Source of the DNA: Symsagittifera roscoffensis
Lineage: Eukaryota > Xenacoelomorpha > Acoela > Convolutidae
DNA length: 64,000 bases
NCBI RefSeq assembly: GCF_963678635.1
Contig: NC_087067.1
Span: 45,892,515 to 45,956,514, forward strand
Direction: 5' to 3'
The notes under the pieces are model-generated. The model did not search any database. It saw nothing but the letters and a program-made list of their open reading frames with translations, and was not told where the DNA came from. Below are positions 11,906 to 24,455 of this stretch, one piece after another (positions within the stretch are counted from its first letter, which is position 1; the number at the start of each line of letters is the position of its first letter). A program made the position numbers and the translations under genes.

Positions 11906-13360
11906 CATAATTGATAATAAATATCAAGCTAAGATTGTTTTTGGTAATTTAGCTTTTTAGTATAATGATCATGAATGCTGGTCAGGGTAACGCCGTAAAC
12001 GTACTGGTTGCCTTATAACTTTTCTGTTTAATTTTTTTTTGAAAAAATTGAAAATGTTTTTTTTATACTTGTTTCTTAAATTATTCCTTTTTAGTTCATC
12101 TTTTTAATTTTAAACATCTTCCCCGACATACCATTCAAATTGCAAAACGATAAGTTATGCATCAATTACAGCCATATTTGAATTAACTAGCCTGCCTCAA
12201 TTCAACTTGGGTTGACTTCTGAGCCTGATTTATTCGCTGCCTATGCAACGCGCTAAAGGAAAGTTGGAAATTGGAAACTTTACGCAAATCATTTATACTT
12301 GGTCCAAAATGGTCAAATTGGCATTAATCAAAGCATTAAAAATTCACAATAAAAGGTCTCAGATGAAACTTCAGACTAGTAAGCAAAATTTTGTCAAAAT
12401 TTAGTACTTTTTTGTGCAGATAAAAAAAACTTATTCTTAGCATAACTTGAAATTACACAAAAAGCAGCACATTTTTTTCTCTCATAACATGGTGAGATTA
12501 CATCATTTTAACAGAAACAAACTGACAAACAGAATGACCAAAAAAGAAAACAACAAAAATATTGAATGTTTGTTTTTACATTAAGAACCTGCAGTTTTTT
12601 TTACATTAAAAACTTCAGTTGTATTAGAATATCGCTTTTCTGTACCAAAGTTATTATAGTTATTTTTAACACGCCCTGTAAAAAACTACTATAGACTTTA
12701 AATCTTTAAAACTTTTTTGTTTTAATTTTATATTGCAATTACTTGCGCCCATTGAGCAGTTTTAACAACTACCATTAAAAGATTTTATGGATAGCAAACA
12801 TCGTGTACTGAATTTATCGCATTAAGATTTCAGCATATGAAAATAACTGGTTGCGTTGCATTTTTTACAAAGGCATTCTTTTAACAATCGTGTGCCATAA
12901 CAATTCTTTCTCGCAAAGTATGGTCGACTTTTTAAATAGATGTTTTTATTTTTAATTTATTTCCTCCTTTTGAAATTTTGATAACAAATGCAATTGAAGC
13001 TCCGATGTAGCAACATACGGTTTATGGAATTAAATATTTATACCACACCGTATAGTCAAAAATGACTTTTCTTGCATTTTTCCACAGTTATTTTCCAAAT
13101 GAAGCGCGCTTATATGCGATCTTAAGCCATAGATATCAGATAACGCTCAGCTGTGAGATAAAAAAAACTTCATATAAAATTCTCGTGGAATTTTGGTGCA
13201 CATCAAGTTCATATACGCTTTTGAAATAGATATCATTGTAGTCTTGCTGAGATTTTTGACATCTTCATGATGAAAAGTCAATGAAATTGATTCCATTTGA
13301 GAAGTTACAACGTGAACAAAAAAAATATTTTACGTTTTTGAAATTTCATTTGATTTAATC
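11906..13360. other. intergenic, upstream of the PHM-like gene
   Basis: A/T-rich sequence with many T and A runs. It must contain the promoter of the plus-strand monooxygenase gene, but I see no defined core element and no AG acceptor close to its ATG. No other gene is visible. Confidence 0.4.
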
Positions 13361-15702
13361 ATGCGCAATTTCGATACTCGTGCTTCAATCAAGTACCAAA
13401 TTTTCCCGACCAGGGATCCGTATTCGTACAAACGCGACGACCATTATGTTGCCGACAACATCGAGCCGAAATGTTGCTGGGGCGGGGAGTTGTGCCTCAA
13501 AATGCTCATTTTAATTACACTCTTAATTCCAGTAGTTTTTATTGCTACGCGACATTTCTACCCCAAGATTAAAGCCCTGAACGAGGAAAAATTATCAGTT
13601 ACGATTCAAAATTTTAGACCTTACCAAAACGATCAATACATTTGCGTTTCGCATCATTTGGACGAAGATCAAAGTTATTACGTCACAAAGTATTCGACTT
13701 TGGATCCGAACGCAGCTGCTCATCATATGTTATTATACGCTTGTGAAAAACCTGTTTTCGAGCATGGAAAAATTTGGAGGTGCGGCCATGTTTCGCCTGC
13801 TGAAGATAAAAAACGTTTGCCAATTGCAACGCAATGCGGCGCTGGAGAAAGCGAGGTTATTTTTGCCGAAGCTATGCAAGCAGGGGCTTATGAACTGCCT
13901 AATAACGTATCTTTCAAGCTAGGCCAAGGAACGAAGTATAAATATCTAACCCTTCAAATTCACTACGCCACTACTAACAAATTCGACAAGGATCCAAATC
14001 TAACCGACAACTCAGGGTTGCAGCTGTCATTGGCGAAAGAAGCGACAAAATTCAATGCCCATACAATGCTTATAGCAAATGGCGGGGGGCTCATTTCGAA
14101 AGATGATGATGTTACAAATCTAGACATTCTCTGTAAAATAATGGCGCCAAATGAAAAAATCACAATGAAACCTTTTGCATTTCGAACTCACGCCCACTCT
14201 TTGGGGCAAGTTATAAGTGGTTATACAATAAGTACGAAAAACAAAACGGACTGGAAGCTAATAGCAAGGAAATCGCCTCAACTAAGGCAGACATTTTACC
14301 CTATTTTGAGGGATGATTCGATTGAGAACATGCAGGAAATTGCTGTGAGGTGCTCGTATAAAAACCCGACAGGTAAACATAATCACCATAAAAACAATAA
14401 TATCCGAATCAAACTATTAGAAATATACAGAAAAGTTAATGCCATGGCAAAGTCTATTCTCAAAAATTAACACGTCTAAACTAAGAAATGTCGTGAAAAA
14501 AGAAAAAAATGGTGACTTAAATAGTACCTTCAAAATGAACAAATTAAAAACCTTTAATTAAATTTAAGCGCTGTAATATACTGAGAAGAACAATATACTG
14601 ACTTAAAAAGGAAGAAACTTAAGACCTTCAATTAAATTTTTAGCAATATGTAATTTGTTTTGCAACTTCCGAATTGTTTCTTGCGAGGAGCAACTGAAAA
14701 ACTTTCCAATTCTAGGACTTTCGACTTAAGCGCTTCAGTACAAGATCTCATTCGAATCCAAACGACTTGTTGGCGGACAACATTAACTTTTTTGTCGTAA
14801 AAAAAAAGAAAAGAATTTAAAGAATCAGGAAAAGATTAAGGCACCGGTTGTGAAGATTAAATGATTTGAGTGAAGCCTGCGCCAAAAAATGCAGTTTCGG
14901 TTTATAAAGAGTAGTCCAAAAAAACTAGTAGTTTGGACATTCTAAAAAAAGTCACAATTTGTTTTGAAATTTTCCCCCTTGATTCGCGAAAATTATAAGC
15001 ACGCCATTGGTGGGAGCAAAAATAAACATTCCAAAATAATAAATCACATTTAACTTCCTGGATCGGCCTCAATAGACAAAAAATGACTGTCAATATACTA
15101 AAAAAAAAATTGGAAGTCATACAAAATTGAAAACTTTTGGTAAAATGATCTGATCGAATTTAAAAAAAAAAACTTTTTCTAGTTTACAAAAATTCATTAA
15201 AAAAATTTTGGCAAAAAATGCTAGCCATAGACTTCTGTACTTTTCTGCAATTTTCTGTACTTATAGAATTGCATGAAAAGTGTACGACTAGTATTTTTCC
15301 ATAATTGAAAATTGTATGAGTAGCAATTTTGATCAACCCGGATAAACGGAGTGGGCTAAAAAAAAAGACATATCATAAAGTACACTCGTCGTAAGCCAAT
15401 CAGAATCTAGATTAGAAAACACGCATGAAATATATTTTTTTCTAAATTCTGATTGGCTGAAAATCATTGTAAATCTAGGTCACAATGTGTACATTGGGGC
15501 GACGAAGGCAGACGAGATGTGCAATCTGTACATCATGTACTACACAGAATCGGGCAGTAAAATGTGGAGCAGATGTGCTAATTCGTGGGATCCATACTAC
15601 GCTTGGCACCAACTGGATACACTTTTTAACCACAGCAGCCATTTGACCCCGAAAGAAGTCACAGAGGTCAACAAACACAAAAAAAATCAGCCGACTACAT
15701 AA
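13361..15702 (+). CDS. PHM-like copper type II ascorbate-dependent monooxygenase
   Basis: Two exons: 13361-14372 and 15479-15702. The intron (GTAAAC...CTAG, phase 1) is 1,106 bases. The spliced protein is 411 residues. Residues 46-64 form a hydrophobic segment after a charged, cysteine-containing N-terminal tail, suggesting a type II membrane anchor instead of a cleaved signal peptide. The catalytic core is complete. The CuH site has His121-His122 (AAAHHMLLYACE) and His201 (LQIHYA). The CuM site has His277 and His279 (FRTHAHSLGQVISGY) plus Met351 in exon 2 (ADEMCNLYIMYY). Cysteines expected for the disulfides flank these motifs. Known enzymes hydroxylate the alpha carbon of glycine-extended neuropeptides in secretory granules, using ascorbate and O2. 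No PAL lyase domain follows, so it would be a stand-alone PHM, as in several invertebrates. Dopamine beta-hydroxylase is excluded by the missing DOMON region. Confidence 0.9.
14373..15478 (+). other. intron of the PHM-like gene
   Basis: Phase-1 intron starting GTAAAC and ending CTAG. Retaining it would only extend the first exon by about 30 codons to a stop at 14470 and would lose the CuM methionine and the last conserved cysteines. The content is A/T-rich, with no second gene. Confidence 0.85.
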
Positions 15703-18330
15703 AATGCTAACGCTACAAACTTGTACAGAAGTGAAGAAGTATCAAACTAAATGAAACTTAACAGAGCCTTAGATCTTTTTACTTGAAAACGCTTCCTTTG
15801 GCTTTGGTTTTAAATTTAGCAAACAAACATTGAATTGAAACTGTTTTCTTGATATTTGAAGCAGAAATGCTTTTAAAAGGGGAGCGAAAAAAGAAGAAAA
15901 CAAATGCTCTATGGTTTCAATTTCCGGTTTTCGATGACCTCAATGATGTGGAGAACATTGTTTGTCATTTTTGGTCGTTTGTTTACAAAGTAAAATCTCA
16001 AATAGAGCTACAAATTAGTGACAAATTTGTCAATTTTAAACCAAACGAACGAAATCGATCAGATCACTGCTACATTTTAAATTATCCAGCCGTCTTTTGA
16101 CGTGTCTCAAGTAGTGTTGACAAAAAATGGAACGCTTACGGTTTTTTGGTTTTTAGTTGAAGAGTCGATGAACTTGAGGAAAACTCTTCTGTATAACGTA
16201 ATGATTGTTTTTCACTTTTTGCAAAAGAATCTTTTAAAAAATTTCATGTGCTCAAAATGATTTTTTTGCAGTTTGATTTTTGATGTGTTTTTATTTTGAG
16301 TTCATTTCCTTTGCTTATAGGAAGGCAAACTTTGCCATCGAACAGCGAGAGTGTAAAAAGTCAGGAAAAAAGTTAATTTACTTTATTTTCAAAAACCGAT
16401 TTTAATTATCAGATTTCGCAGCAAACAAAAAAATTATCAATTCATCCAGTTTTCTGAAATCGGGCGAAGTTTATCATAACAGTGCTGATCAAAAATTAAT
16501 GTTTAAATTCAATGAGCTTTAAGGCCATCTTTTTTATTAATGTCCCGAAACACTTCTTAATTTTTTTTGCGAGAACATTTCAAGTGTCGTTGAAATAAAG
16601 TTTTTTATTCAAGTTTCCATTGAATGTTTGTTTCTGAAGCAAATGTTTTTGAAGAAATTTTGAAATCTTTGAAAAACATGAAACTAGTTTAGAAAAAATT
16701 GCAAATGATAAAACGTTCAGAGCTGTTGAGCAATTGGACTTCAAATTATGATTTTTTTTCTCAAAAAATTGCTCCTGGTGACCTCTTGAAGATATTTTGG
16801 TTTTGTTTGACGTTTTGTTTGACACCAAAGAACTATTTCAAATCACGTTAAGCAAGGCAGTTTAAACGCTGAGCTCATAGATAAAAATTAAGGACTGCAA
16901 AAACTAACAAATTTGTGTCTACAGTGCTGATTGAAAGTATCAGATTAAACTAAATTAACAAATCCTGAAACTTTAAAAACGTTTTTCTCAAAATGAGCTG
17001 AGATAAGACAAAAATAAGAACCACTTTAACTTTACCAAAACTATTTTAGTGTAATTTGTTTTACAATTTTCTTGGCCAAAACTTTACCCTAAAATGGGTT
17101 ATTTTGGTTTCTTATACTCAACCGAAAATTATGCTGATTCTGAAAAATCAATTGATGAGCAAGTTATATAAACATAAGCCCCTTATACAGCTCAACAAAC
17201 TTTTAGAAGAGTATAGCCTCCATAAAATTGCGCAAAACGTTTAATTGTTGTTTTAAAGCAAAAAATTGTAGTTTTATTTTGTAAAATGACATTATTTGGC
17301 CATCAAAAAAATATATATTCGTTTTTTGAATTTTTTGAAGGTTAATTTTTCAAAATTTTGTTGCGCTGTAAAAGAGGGTAACTTTGATTTAATTTCTTTT
17401 ATCAATTGACTCTTTAGATTTAGCGTACTTTTGATTGAATGAAAGAAAGCAAAATGAACCTTTTTTGGGGTAAAATTGCTGTCCCGAAATTCCCAAAACA
17501 TTGCAGCCTTTTTATATTGGTTTTCATTTGTTCTTGTCTAATCTGAATGCAACTTGAGAAAAACGCGCTCAAAGTTTCAAGTTTTGCTCAATTTGTACAG
17601 ATAATTTAAATCAGCACTGATAATTTCAAATCAGCATCTGCAGTTTTTCGAAGATTCATTTTTAGCTATTTTATTTTGATTCATTTTTTCAATCGAATCG
17701 GTGAAGTGTCGAGAATAGGAACCTTTGCGTGTGAGGAAACATTTCCAAAAATATCTCAACGTTTTTTACACTTCAAAAAACTATCAATTATTGATTTTTT
17801 GAAAACACGTTTTTCGTAAACGGTAAAGTCGAAACACTCGAAGCTTTTGCAGGATATGAACAGTACTGTTTTTTATTAGCTTTGAAATTTTGCAGAGCAC
17901 ACAAAGACAAAAATGCTCAAACACAGTGGCAAGGATTTGATCGCAAAGACTGTAGTATTGAGACCTGTGTCATAAATTACTGATAGTGAGATCTTTTATG
18001 CGGATAAAAAACACTGAGGCAAAGTGGAGCTCCGCACCGTTTTTGATACACTATAAATGCATAAAACATTAGTCGAAAAAAAATAGATGTCGACAAAAAC
18101 TTGGTGAACCAAACATTTCGTATGGCTCGATAAAAGCAATGAGGGGCCCAGCTAAAGCTGGAGGTATATGTTTAATATTGAATGAACTTGCTATACTGAT
18201 GAGGCACAAAAAATATGATTGTTAAATTTTGACTTTGCTCAAAACCTTAGTTGTTTCTCTACTAAAATAAGAAATAAAAGTGAAAACTTTTGAGATTATC
18301 ATTTTTCCCAAGGCAATAACATTTCTCTTA
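15703..18330. other. intergenic, nothing recognised
   Basis: Low-complexity A/T-rich DNA. Short open frames (for example 15849-16100 plus and 16580-16828 minus) have no family motif, and their composition is like the flanks. I do not call them. Confidence 0.4.
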
Positions 18331-19390
18331 CAGAAATTTAAGCAGCCGCCGCTTCAGAAGGAACTATTATCAAGAGCACTTTTTTCAATTGAACTTGTCA
18401 TCTCAAATTTGATTGATAAACTTAAAGAAAAATTTAAAAGTTTCTAGAAAACGGTCAAAAGGATTTCCAAAATCCATGATTTTTTTCTGCAAAATGCAGG
18501 TTGTGGCTGCTCAAGCAGAGACGATTCCCGAAAAAGGGTTTCTCAATTAAAAGCAAGCTGAGGATTTGCACGGTAGTTTTCGCGTAAATTCAAAAAGATT
18601 GGAATAAAACTGTCAAAGTTAGAAGCCCAATAACTCATTTTCGCATAAATTCAAAAAGATTGGAAAAAACTGTCAAAGTTTGAAGCTCAATAACTCATTT
18701 TTTAAACAAACTGGGCATTGCCAGTTATAAATGTAGGTTTTCATCAACCTGTTGTTTTGATTGGACCAATGATATCAGATTTCGCATTATAGTTAACGAG
18801 ATATTTCCAAAAAACGGTCAGAAATCATAAATTTGACATTTCCGAGAATCATAAATTTTTGAGTGAAAAATTATGCGCAGCCGCTCACGAAGAATGGATT
18901 CACGCAACCTGTACTTTCGATTGAACTCAAAGTTTTAGATTTGGGTGGATACTTGAGACTTTTCAAAAAAAAACGGTTGAAAACCCTAACCCATTGAACC
19001 CAGAATCTCATATAAGGCTCGGTAATTTTTGAGAATATTAAAAAAGTTGAAAAAACGGTCAAAAATCAAACATTTGGTTTTTCTTGTGTAAAAATTATTG
19101 TGAATGTCCGTCAATGCAGAAGAGCTTCCCGCTACCCATTATCTTCATTGAATCCACGATATCAGATTTGAGAAGGCTAGTTTTCAACAAAAGTCAAAAA
19201 GATTCACAAAACCGCCAACAAGCAAAAACTTATTTCGAGGGCCATTTTTTCATCTGTAAAAAAGTATGGACATAACCACTTATGCGAAGTTTTTTAAACA
19301 TTTTTTTTCCATTGAAAGCAGAAACTCATATTTGAGAGCGATAGTTTTCCAGAAAACAAAATAAAATCAAAATATGGGTTTAAAAAAAAC
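18330..19390. repeat. diverged tandem array, units of about 250-350 bp
   Basis: The same order of phrases recurs about four to five times: GCAGCCGC or GGCTGCTC with a nearby GAGC/GACG-TTCCCG block, then ATTGAA..., then GATATCAGATTTGAG or a variant, then AAAAAACGGTCAAAAATC or AACGGTCAGAAATCATAAAT. The AACGGTCA phrases lie near 18455, 18813 and 19054. Unit copies are strongly diverged, so this is an old satellite-like array. A recent two-copy duplication of about 62 bp sits inside it (18578-18700). Confidence 0.55.
18578..18700. repeat. two-copy 62-bp tandem duplication
   Basis: The unit TTTCGCGTAAATTCAAAAAG... ending CCCAATAACTCA is followed immediately by a copy with only a few differences. 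It lies within the older 18.3-19.4 kb array and is much younger than it. Confidence 0.85.
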
Positions 19391-19826
19391 TTTTTTGAAG
19401 GCTGTAGACAGAAAAGTCAACTAAAAAGGTTCTATGGGGAGTATGCAGGCACACAGGGCAATTTCAACAGACCGATTAATAAACATACAACCATTTTGAA
19501 AAGTGCAGAGGGAAGTGTTAAACTTGCGTTTCCCTTGAACCCTTGAAGCAACCAAAATTAGATTCTTAAGCCGATGAAAAATTTGTCGACGTAATTTGGG
19601 ACGAGGATTTTTTTTAGCAAAACAAAAAAAACAAAGAAGGAAAAACGAAGTCAGGGTAAGTAAAATTACAAACTGTAGGCTCATATCAAACATTAGCAAC
19701 ATTAAAAAAACGCACAGCAAATAGAAAACGATTCCAAGATGTGACAACTACGCCGACAACAGATAAGCAGACAAATAATTGGCTAACAATTTTGTTTGAA
19801 ACAGAGTTTTTCCCGTTTGAAAAAAA

Positions 19827-19915
19827 GGTCCCGGTGAGATTCGAATCCAGGTTATTTGCCGCCCCAGGCATATTCGTTAACTCCAGGCTAAGTTGGCCTG
19901 GAACGCTAAGAAATT
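19827..19915 (-). repeat. tRNA-like repeat (SINE-like), copy 1
   Basis: The minus strand has a pol III B-box-like GGATTCGAATC, preceded by A-box-like GGCCAACTTAGCCTGG and followed by GGGACC and a T run. I could not fold a full cloverleaf, so it is not a tRNA gene. Related tRNA-like pieces lie at 23455-23545 and 30541-30612. Confidence 0.4.
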
Positions 19916-20013
19916 CAATACATTATGAAACAAGGTAGAGATTAGGCCAGACGTCCAGATGAGTCCTGCAAACAAAATTGTATACGGGAAAAAATCTAGT
20001 ACCCTATTGCAAT

Positions 20014-20034
20014 ACCCTTGCTTATCGCAAGGGT
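20014..20034. repeat. perfect hairpin ACCCTTGC-TTATC-GCAAGGGT
   Basis: An 8-bp perfect stem with the 5-base loop TTATC, preceded by ATTGCAAT. Nearly the same string recurs at 27480-27510 (AATTGCAATATCCTTGCTTATCGCGAGGGTAAC), where one A-T pair has become a G·T pair. A decayed version is near 23630. It is part of a dispersed repeat. Confidence 0.65.
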
Positions 20035-20237
20035 AATCAAAACAACAAATCTGTGTAAACTTACTGTGTAAACAATCTTAGACTTTAAAACGAATGAGTT
20101 GAGGGAGCAAGTTAATATCCTCTACCCCCGTCCTTTAAATTGAACGCTGAGGGGAGGATGTTACCTAGGTCTAATTGGAGGGGGGCTGTGTGAAGTTAGT
20201 ACGAATTTAGTTTAATGCAAATTTAATTTCTGTAAGC

Positions 20238-20504
20238 TTACCGCGACACTAATCGTCTTTTTGTCTTCGAGTCTTGGTCGTTCAAATCTTTCAAAATGGC
20301 AGTTGATAACTTCTTTTCCAATTCAGTTTGAGCCTTGGATCTATGTTTCCACCGAACTGGTTCCTCACTTTGGATTCCACTTTCTCCTGTCCATGCATTG
20401 GCTACCTTTTGCGGGTCTGCTAAACGACCATTCGAAGATTCGTCTATCATTTTCGCAAAAGTAGGAGCCATGACTGCAAAATTTTGTGCAGCTGCGTTAA
20501 TCAT
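20238..20504 (-). CDS. orphan first exon or small gene, unrecognised
   Basis: An 88-codon open frame starts at an ATG (MINAAAQNFAVMAPTFAKMI) and is lysine/glutamate-rich and probably helical in its second half (AQTELEKKLSTAILKDLNDQ). The frame ends at TAA, but that TAA lies inside a good splice donor (CG|GTAAGC at 20241-20236), so the stretch may be the first coding exon of a longer minus-strand gene. I found no obvious next exon to the left. Its GC content is higher than the flanks, which favours real coding. I do not recognise the family. Confidence 0.45.
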   Translation of the reverse strand: MINAAAQNFAVMAPTFAKMIDESSNGRLADPQKVANAWTGESGIQSEEPVRWKHRSKAQTELEKKLSTAILKDLNDQDSKTKRRLVSR

Positions 20505-20530
20505 ATTTTGTTTTTATTTCATTAGTTAGA

Positions 20531-23440
20531 TAACGGAAAAAAACGAAAGAAAGTAGCCAGATATGCCTCAATCACGGCACCTAATTCGGGATTTTTAATT
20601 CGCATTTAAGCTTAAGTTAGCTAAAATGATTGTTTATTTTCAAAAAATAGACGCTCATTACGTTTACCGACGCTGAAGAGGTGCAATTTAATTTACTCAA
20701 GCTTTGCGTAGTCAGAATGGTATTCAATAAATTTACATGCAGACTATAATCACGTTTTTGAAACAAAATTTTAACATAATGTATACGGCTGCTTCAAGCA
20801 AAGCAATACTGATTAAAAAAACTAACTAATTGATATATGAATGCAAAAAAAATACATTTAAGTATCCCATCTTAGAAGCAGATTCAGAAACTCTTCATGA
20901 TCCATGGTTAATTTGTTTTGACAAGTGAGCTAAAATATTACAATGATTCATTTCAGCTCAATTCAAAAAACTTAATTAACTTCTTCCGCGAACTCGCGAT
21001 TTTTTTAATCTCTGATTCCGAAGAATTTTCACACTTATGCGAAAGACCGCACGGCGTTGGGGGGAATGAAAGACAAAAATAAACTGATAATTTAGCCGTA
21101 AGTTCATTTTAAACGAGTTTTATTAATTTTAGTTACTGAGAGTAATATTAAGGCAGCAACCAAAATTTGGAAATTTTAAAACAAACGATTTTTCTGGAAG
21201 CTTTTCTTCAAAAATTGAACCCTCTCACTATCCAAAGCTTTACCCTTTTACAATAAGTTTACGACATCAGGTTTCGGCCGACCGATCACAAAACCTAATA
21301 AAAGGGGTCTTTGGTGCCTATATATATATATTTTTTACCAGTTTTTCAAAATTTTGCTTGCAGCGCAAAAATTTCGGTAGATTTTAGTTGTTTTCTATGA
21401 GCTTTGAAAGAGTTCAATTGCCGACCAAAAATTACTCCCAAGAAAATCTAGATCCGCGCGATTGTACTGCAAAAACATAAGGCAGGCGAGCAGAATAGTG
21501 ATAGAATTATAAAAGACTATGCTGTGTAAGAAATTAGCAATGTTTTTAAAAGTTGAGCTCACCGCATTTTCAAACTCAGCGACGAAGCGAAAAGTTACCC
21601 ATTGAAAATTTTAAAATTTTGAAAACAGCACTCACAAAAAGTTCATACGTTTGTGTTTCGAATGTTGTTCAATTTGAGGGGAATATGTTGGGAACCACTA
21701 TTACCAGCTTTGCACAATTTACCGAGTGGCAACTAAGCCGACAAAAATTGGGTGAACTACCAATGAGGCGAAACAAAAATCTTTCGTTATCAAAAATTTT
21801 AGAACATTTGCAAATCAAAATGTTTACGCCTCTTCCATTAAAAAAGATTACAAAAAAACCTGTTTTTCTCCAAACGACGCACAATCAGGTCATTAATCTA
21901 ATTAAACTTGAGCAAACGCAATTGAGGTGAAGAAGTTTTCTTGAACAGGAAAAAAAATTCGAAATACTGTTATATTCCTTCTCTTTGTTACTGGTGGTAA
22001 GTGTTGATTATTTCCCTTTATGAAACTTCAGCTCAATTTGGTGAGTTTGGCTGCAGCTGATGGTCCTTTTGCAGATTCAAAAAACAATCATGTGTTGTTT
22101 TGCAAAAAAAGTATACTTTCTACAGTCATGGACATAGAATTTGTAGTTTTCTGATTTCAACAAGCCAATGAACGAATCTTTTTGTGCGTTTTTGACTTTT
22201 GCGCTGCAACTATTAAAGAAATAGGATTGGACTTGACACATGCTAGATAGAAAATATTTGGAAAGAGCTTAGTGGAAATAACAACTCGGTTTCAATTTTA
22301 ATGTAGGTCATTTTACGGCGGTATGATTAGCAAGCCAAGCTCTTCAGCTTCCCAAAGAACCATTTTGAGCCTTCCCAATTCAGCTTCGCAAAGAAATATA
22401 CTGGCTAATTTACCTCTTCGAAATAAGATTTCCCAAATTTTTGATCGACTCACACTGTTCAAATAACTCTAGCATTTGTCAAAATTTAACCCTTTATCTT
22501 AAATAATTGCAGAGAAAATGACAAAAACGTCAAAAAAATTCGTGTATTTGCTTGTTTAAATCAAAACGTTGCAATTTCTATGTCCCGTCACTGTAGCTCA
22601 GACTTCGCTGTTACGATTTTGATGCCTTTGATTAGAGTTGCAATTGCTTGAAAGTATATTTGCATTGCCATGCAAGAGATATGATTATTCAAGCTAACAG
22701 ACCATAACAGAAAAAACTCACTTAGATACACACTTTTTGTTTTAGATGTCACAAAATCAGGTTAAGACACAGAGGGCAAGCTGAGTTTTGCGTAACTTGC
22801 AATACAGGTTTAAGATAAAACAACAGAACGCTCAAGAGCTATTAATGAGGACTTTTAGCGTTGTTTCTGATGAAAAAGGAATTAGAAAAACAATTCAAAA
22901 ACCAAAAACACTGGATTGTTTCAATTTATTCCATTTTTTTTTACAAAAGTTCTGAGTATGGTTAAATTTGAGCATTTGTAATTTTTAGGCCAATGTCTAT
23001 CATTCTCATTAAGAAATTTTGCAGGAAACTTGTAATTTTGTAGGAAACAGAATATTAGGTAAATGCACAAAATAGGAAGAGACTCTAAGAAAATTTGAAG
23101 TCATTTTGAACCTTGGTACCACCAGAAAAATTTTGGGAGAAAAATGAGAATGACTTCAGAAAAACAGCTATAACAAAATCACCAGTATTAAATAAGCTTT
23201 ATAAACTACCAAGCTGCCACTAAGCTGACATTAAATGGATAGACGGGTTTGATCCGAAATCAGAACAGGTCATAAGAAAATGTTGTCATAAAAAATGAGC
23301 AATTCAGTTGAAAACTTTCAATTATTGCAACACAAAGTACCTAAATTTTTTAAAGAAAATTCAATCTAAGCCTTACAAATATAAGCAGACAAACGAAAGT
23401 CCGGCAGGTAAATTTTTCCTGAAAAAAAATTCAGTTTGAT
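20531..23440. other. intergenic, one uncertain ORF
   Basis: Mostly low-complexity A/T-rich DNA. A 125-codon plus-strand frame at 21553-21930 is the longest, but it has no recognisable motif, no clear splice context and composition like the flanks. I do not call it a gene. Confidence 0.35.
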
Positions 23441-23454
23441 ACATTCTGAAAAAA

Positions 23455-23545
23455 CAAGGTCATGCCGGATTCGAACACCCAACCTTAGAGTAAAAAAGCT
23501 ATTGCGTTTCCTTTGGGCCAAGTGCGAAGGGATCTCGAAGAAACT
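23455..23545 (-). repeat. tRNA-like repeat (SINE-like), copy 2
   Basis: The minus strand reads TTGGCCCAAAGGAAACGCAA (A-box-like), then GGTTGGGTGTTCGAATCCGG (B box), then a T run. Spacing and boxes fit a pol III promoter, but the stems do not pair well enough for a functional tRNA. A decayed form of the 20014 hairpin lies about 90 bases to its right, as with copy 1. Confidence 0.45.
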
Positions 23546-24291
23546 ACGGTTCACTAATGAAGCAACTCCACAACTTCTTACATCTTTGTAAAAGTTGTTC
23601 ACGAGAAAAAGTCTACTTCCAAATTACAATACACTTGCTATCGCAATGTTGAAAAGAAGTTCCGAAATGCCAATTGAAGCTTGAACCAGAACCGTGAAAA
23701 ATTTATATCACTCAAAAAACCCTTCAAGTTTCAAGATTCTTTTATAATTGATATTTTTTGATAAATCTAAAGCAAACAGTAAAAAATGGTAATAACGAAA
23801 TGGTAATAACTAAACCGTAAGCTCATCACTTTCAAGTGAGTTTAAAACATATGCTCCTACGTCATCTAATTGGTTTATAGCTGTACACAGATAATCAACT
23901 TGAGCCCAGAAAACTTCGACTTAGGGCGGAAACAAGTGGACTGGTTTTATTCCACTAGCTGGGCTGGTCTAATTAACGACTACCAAAATATTTACCGAAT
24001 AACGGAGTTTTATGTAAAAGGTGTCAGCTGCAATTAACTGCTGCAATTAATTGAAATAGCAACATTTCTGTCAGCTTTAAAACAAGTGTGACAAAATTGA
24101 ATTTTCAACTTTCAAAATTACACAATTTTTGAATTGGGCGCATGCTTCAAATAACAGAGTTTCAGACAAACTCGCAAACAAACTTGTATTGAAACAGTTT
24201 CAATTCAGTTTAAGCTTGATGGGTCAATTGTCTGAATGTATTGTTAGAAGTCGTGAATGCAGTCCCAAATCCTTCGAGAAGAGTTGCGAGT

Positions 24292-24447
24292 TTAGATCTT
24301 TATCTTGGTTCGTCGCCAATGTCGCCTCTTGGCATTGTAGCGAATGGTGTTGTTTGTCTTCATTCTCACCCACTGCGGCAGAGGTCTGTTCTGTTTCATC
24401 TTCTTGGCCAGACGAACCTTCTTGTAGAGGTTCTTCACGCTTCCCAT
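24292..24447 (-). CDS. RPL39: 60S ribosomal protein eL39
   Basis: An uninterrupted 51-codon frame, the exact size of eukaryotic eL39. It is highly basic and carries the family core [17 protein letters not shown] (residues 15-31) and the C-terminal block [16 protein letters not shown]. The protein lines the peptide exit tunnel of the large ribosomal subunit. The start is fixed by length and by an AG acceptor (TAACTTTCAG) only 8 bases upstream of the ATG. The coding region has no intron, whereas the AG means a spliced 5' UTR or a trans-spliced leader. A longer minus-strand frame over the same bases (24224-24487) is a shadow. Confidence 0.95.
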   Translation of the reverse strand: MGSVKNLYKKVRLAKKMKQNRPLPQWVRMKTNNTIRYNAKRRHWRRTKIKI

Positions 24448-24455
24448 GTTTGACT

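Noticed and set aside
14373-14470. Read-through of the PHM exon to the stop at 14470
   Set aside because: It would lose the CuM methionine and the conserved DEMCNLYIMYY block, which exon 2 supplies in phase after a GT-AG intron.
19421-19747. A 108-codon minus frame with a long hydrophobic start
   Set aside because: A/T-rich runs give Phe/Leu-rich translations; there is no conserved motif, signal or neighbouring exon.
21553-21930. A 125-codon plus-strand ORF
   Set aside because: No recognisable family, flanking composition and no splice or start context; chance length is plausible in this much sequence.
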